From contig NZ_RKMH01000011.1 of assembly GCF_003797185.1 (NCBI RefSeq), positions 1 through 64,000 of the forward strand: a stretch of DNA of 64,000 nt, given 5' to 3'. Origin of the DNA: Gordonia oryzae. GTDB taxonomy: Bacteria > Actinomycetota > Actinomycetes > Mycobacteriales > Mycobacteriaceae. Shown piece by piece: positions 62,802 to 64,000 of this stretch; position 1 is the stretch's first letter; each line of letters starts with the position of its first letter. The notes under the pieces were generated by a model. It ran no database searches and was not told where the DNA came from. It saw only the letters and a list, made by a program, of their open reading frames with translations. Made by a program: the position numbers and the translations under genes.

Positions 62802-64000
62802 TCAGTTGACGGCATCCGCCAAGGCGTCGGCGGCGCGCACAAAGGCCAGATGCGACAAGGCCTGAGGGACGTTGCCCACCTGCCGCAGGTTGCGCGGGTC
62901 GTATTCCTCGGAGAACAACCCGAGGTCGCTGGCGGTGCCGCAGGCCCGGGTCATCAATGTCTCGGCGTCCTCGACCCGCCCACTGCGAGCGTACTGTTCG
63001 ACGAGCCAGAACGTGCATGCCAAGAATGGGTGTTCGGTGCCCGCGACGCCGTCGACACCCGATTCGCAGCGGTAGCGGGCAACCAGTCCGTCGGGCATGA
63101 GGTCGCGTTCGATGCGCTCGACGCAGGCCAGCATCCGCGGATCGTCCGGCGCGCAGAAACCCACCTGCGGCAGTTGCAGTAACGCCGCGTCGACCTCATC
63201 GGTTCCCTCGTACTGGACGAAGTACCCGCCGTCAGGATCGACCATCCGTCTGTCGATCTCCGCGCGGAGTTCGTCACGGTGACGTTTCCACTTTTCGAGC
63301 GGGCCGGACAGTCCGAAGTCCTCGATCGCCTTGACCCCGCGGTCGAATGCGGCCCACCCCATCACCCGGGAATGGGTGAAGAATCTCGGCTGCCCACGCA
63401 TTTCCCAGATGCCCTGGTCGGGCTGGTCGAGGTAGGCCTCGACGCGTTTGAGCAGTTGCCGTTGCAGCGGCCACGAGTAGTCGGTCTCCGGGAGACCCGC
63501 GTCGCGCGCGGCATGCAGAGCGCACATCACCTCGCCGAGCGTGTCGGCCTGAAACTGATCGACTGCGGCATTGCCGATCCGGACCGGGGCGGAGTCCTCA
63601 TAACCGGGCAGCGAGAGTTCACGCTCGGGGAGATCACGCTCTCCGGCAATGCCGTAGAGGATCTGGACCCGCGCGGGGTCGCCGGCGATCGCGCGCATCA
63701 ACCAGGTGCGCCAATGGTCGGCGACGTGGACGAAGCCGTGGCGGATCAGTACGTCGAGAGTCAGTGCGGCATCTCGCAGCCAGACATAGCGGTAGTCCCA
63801 GTTACGCTCTCCGCCAACCATTTCTGGTAGTGAGGTGGTCGCGGCTGCGACGATGCCCCCGGTATCGAGATTCGACAGGGCCCGCAGGGTGATCAACGAT
63901 CGGACGACCCGATCATGATGTGGACCATTATGCTCGATGTGTCCGGCCCACTGTGTCCACCATTGTCTGGTCTCCAACAGAGCCGCGTCGACGTCGAGAG
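62802..64000 (-). CDS. Glycoside hydrolase family 15 (trehalase/glucoamylase-like), C-terminal part
   Basis: The last 399 codons; the gene continues beyond the right edge, since the frame stays open to 64000 and GH15 trehalases have about 600-670 aa. Catalytic region: the GGERNWDYRYVWLRDAALTL motif (GERNWDYR-W-RD), HSRVMGWAAFDRG, and the later ERIERDLMPDGLVARY with TEHPFLACTFWLVEQYA carrying the second acidic residue. In actinomycetes these enzymes hydrolyse trehalose, linking to mycolate carrier metabolism. Confidence 0.92.
   Translation of the reverse strand, partial: LDVDAALLETRQWWTQWAGHIEHNGPHHDRVVRSLITLRALSNLDTGGIVAAATTSLPEMVGGERNWDYRYVWLRDAALTLDVLIRHGFVHVADHWRTWLMRAIAGDPARVQILYGIAGERDLPERELSLPGYEDSAPVRIGNAAVDQFQADTLGEVMCALHAARDAGLPETDYSWPLQRQLLKRVEAYLDQPDQGIWEMRGQPRFFTHSRVMGWAAFDRGVKAIEDFGLSGPLEKWKRHRDELRAEIDRRMVDPDGGYFVQYEGTDEVDAALLQLPQVGFCAPDDPRMLACVERIERDLMPDGLVARYRCESGVDGVAGTEHPFLACTFWLVEQYARSGRVEDAETLMTRACGTASDLGLFSEEYDPRNLRQVGNVPQALSHLAFVRAADALADAVN

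Overview
The window looks like chromosomal DNA of a high-GC, mycolic-acid-containing actinomycete (Mycobacteriales; Gordonia or a close relative is my best guess). The case rests on a complete mce lipid-import operon with an MceG-type ATPase, a DnaK-GrpE-DnaJ-HspR operon, a type II-like flavohemoglobin, many TetR regulators, and many acyl-CoA and steroid- or isoprenoid-type catabolic genes. Genus is inference; no rRNA or full tRNA is present.

Region 1 (1-18.1 kb) is one regulated catabolic and import locus, read on the minus strand. The order is SCP2 protein, acyl-CoA ligase, cytochrome P450, SDR, aldehyde dehydrogenase, [3Fe-4S] ferredoxin, Hsd4B-like SDR and a phytoene-dehydrogenase-like flavoprotein. 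These are followed by yrbEA-yrbEB-mceA-F, a Mam protein and the start of mceG. A divergent TetR gene (17587) sits beside a 16-bp palindrome. A near-copy of that palindrome with its flanks lies 8.6 kb away, ahead of yrbEA, so the enzymes and the transporter probably form one regulon. Logic: import a hydrophobic isoprenoid- or sterol-like substrate, oxidise it (P450/ferredoxin, SDR, ALDH), activate it with CoA, then beta-oxidise it.

Region 2 (18-34.6 kb) holds alpha/beta hydrolase, acyl-CoA dehydrogenase, thiolase, MpaB-type oxygenase, AidB-like dehydrogenase, a thiolase-like/crotonase fusion and an FAD-linked oxidase, with three TetR and one LysR regulators. Between 19.0 and 21.1 kb lie fragments of at least three membrane-protein genes (APC permease, TauE/SafE, DUF1345).

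Region 3 (34.6-54 kb) contains a deazaflavin-type reductase, a Ser/Thr kinase, an amidohydrolase, a flavohemoglobin and the dnaK-grpE-dnaJ-hspR operon with two HspR (HAIR) sites. It continues with a permuted CoA-transferase-like gene and its IclR partner, a nucleotidyltransferase pair, a frameshifted YCII-like gene, an LLM flavoprotein, vapBC, and lon with its own HAIR-like site. A 31-bp repeat encoding GAGS(G/A)ASGPN occurs in frame in both grpE (tandemly) and lon.

Region 4 (54-64 kb) has a haloalkane-dehalogenase-like gene divergent from a TetR gene across a triple half-site operator, a split secreted-protein gene, a dead doxX gene, a two-component system, a DUF2339-type membrane protein, a nitroreductase and a GH15 trehalase/glucoamylase-like gene that runs off the right edge.
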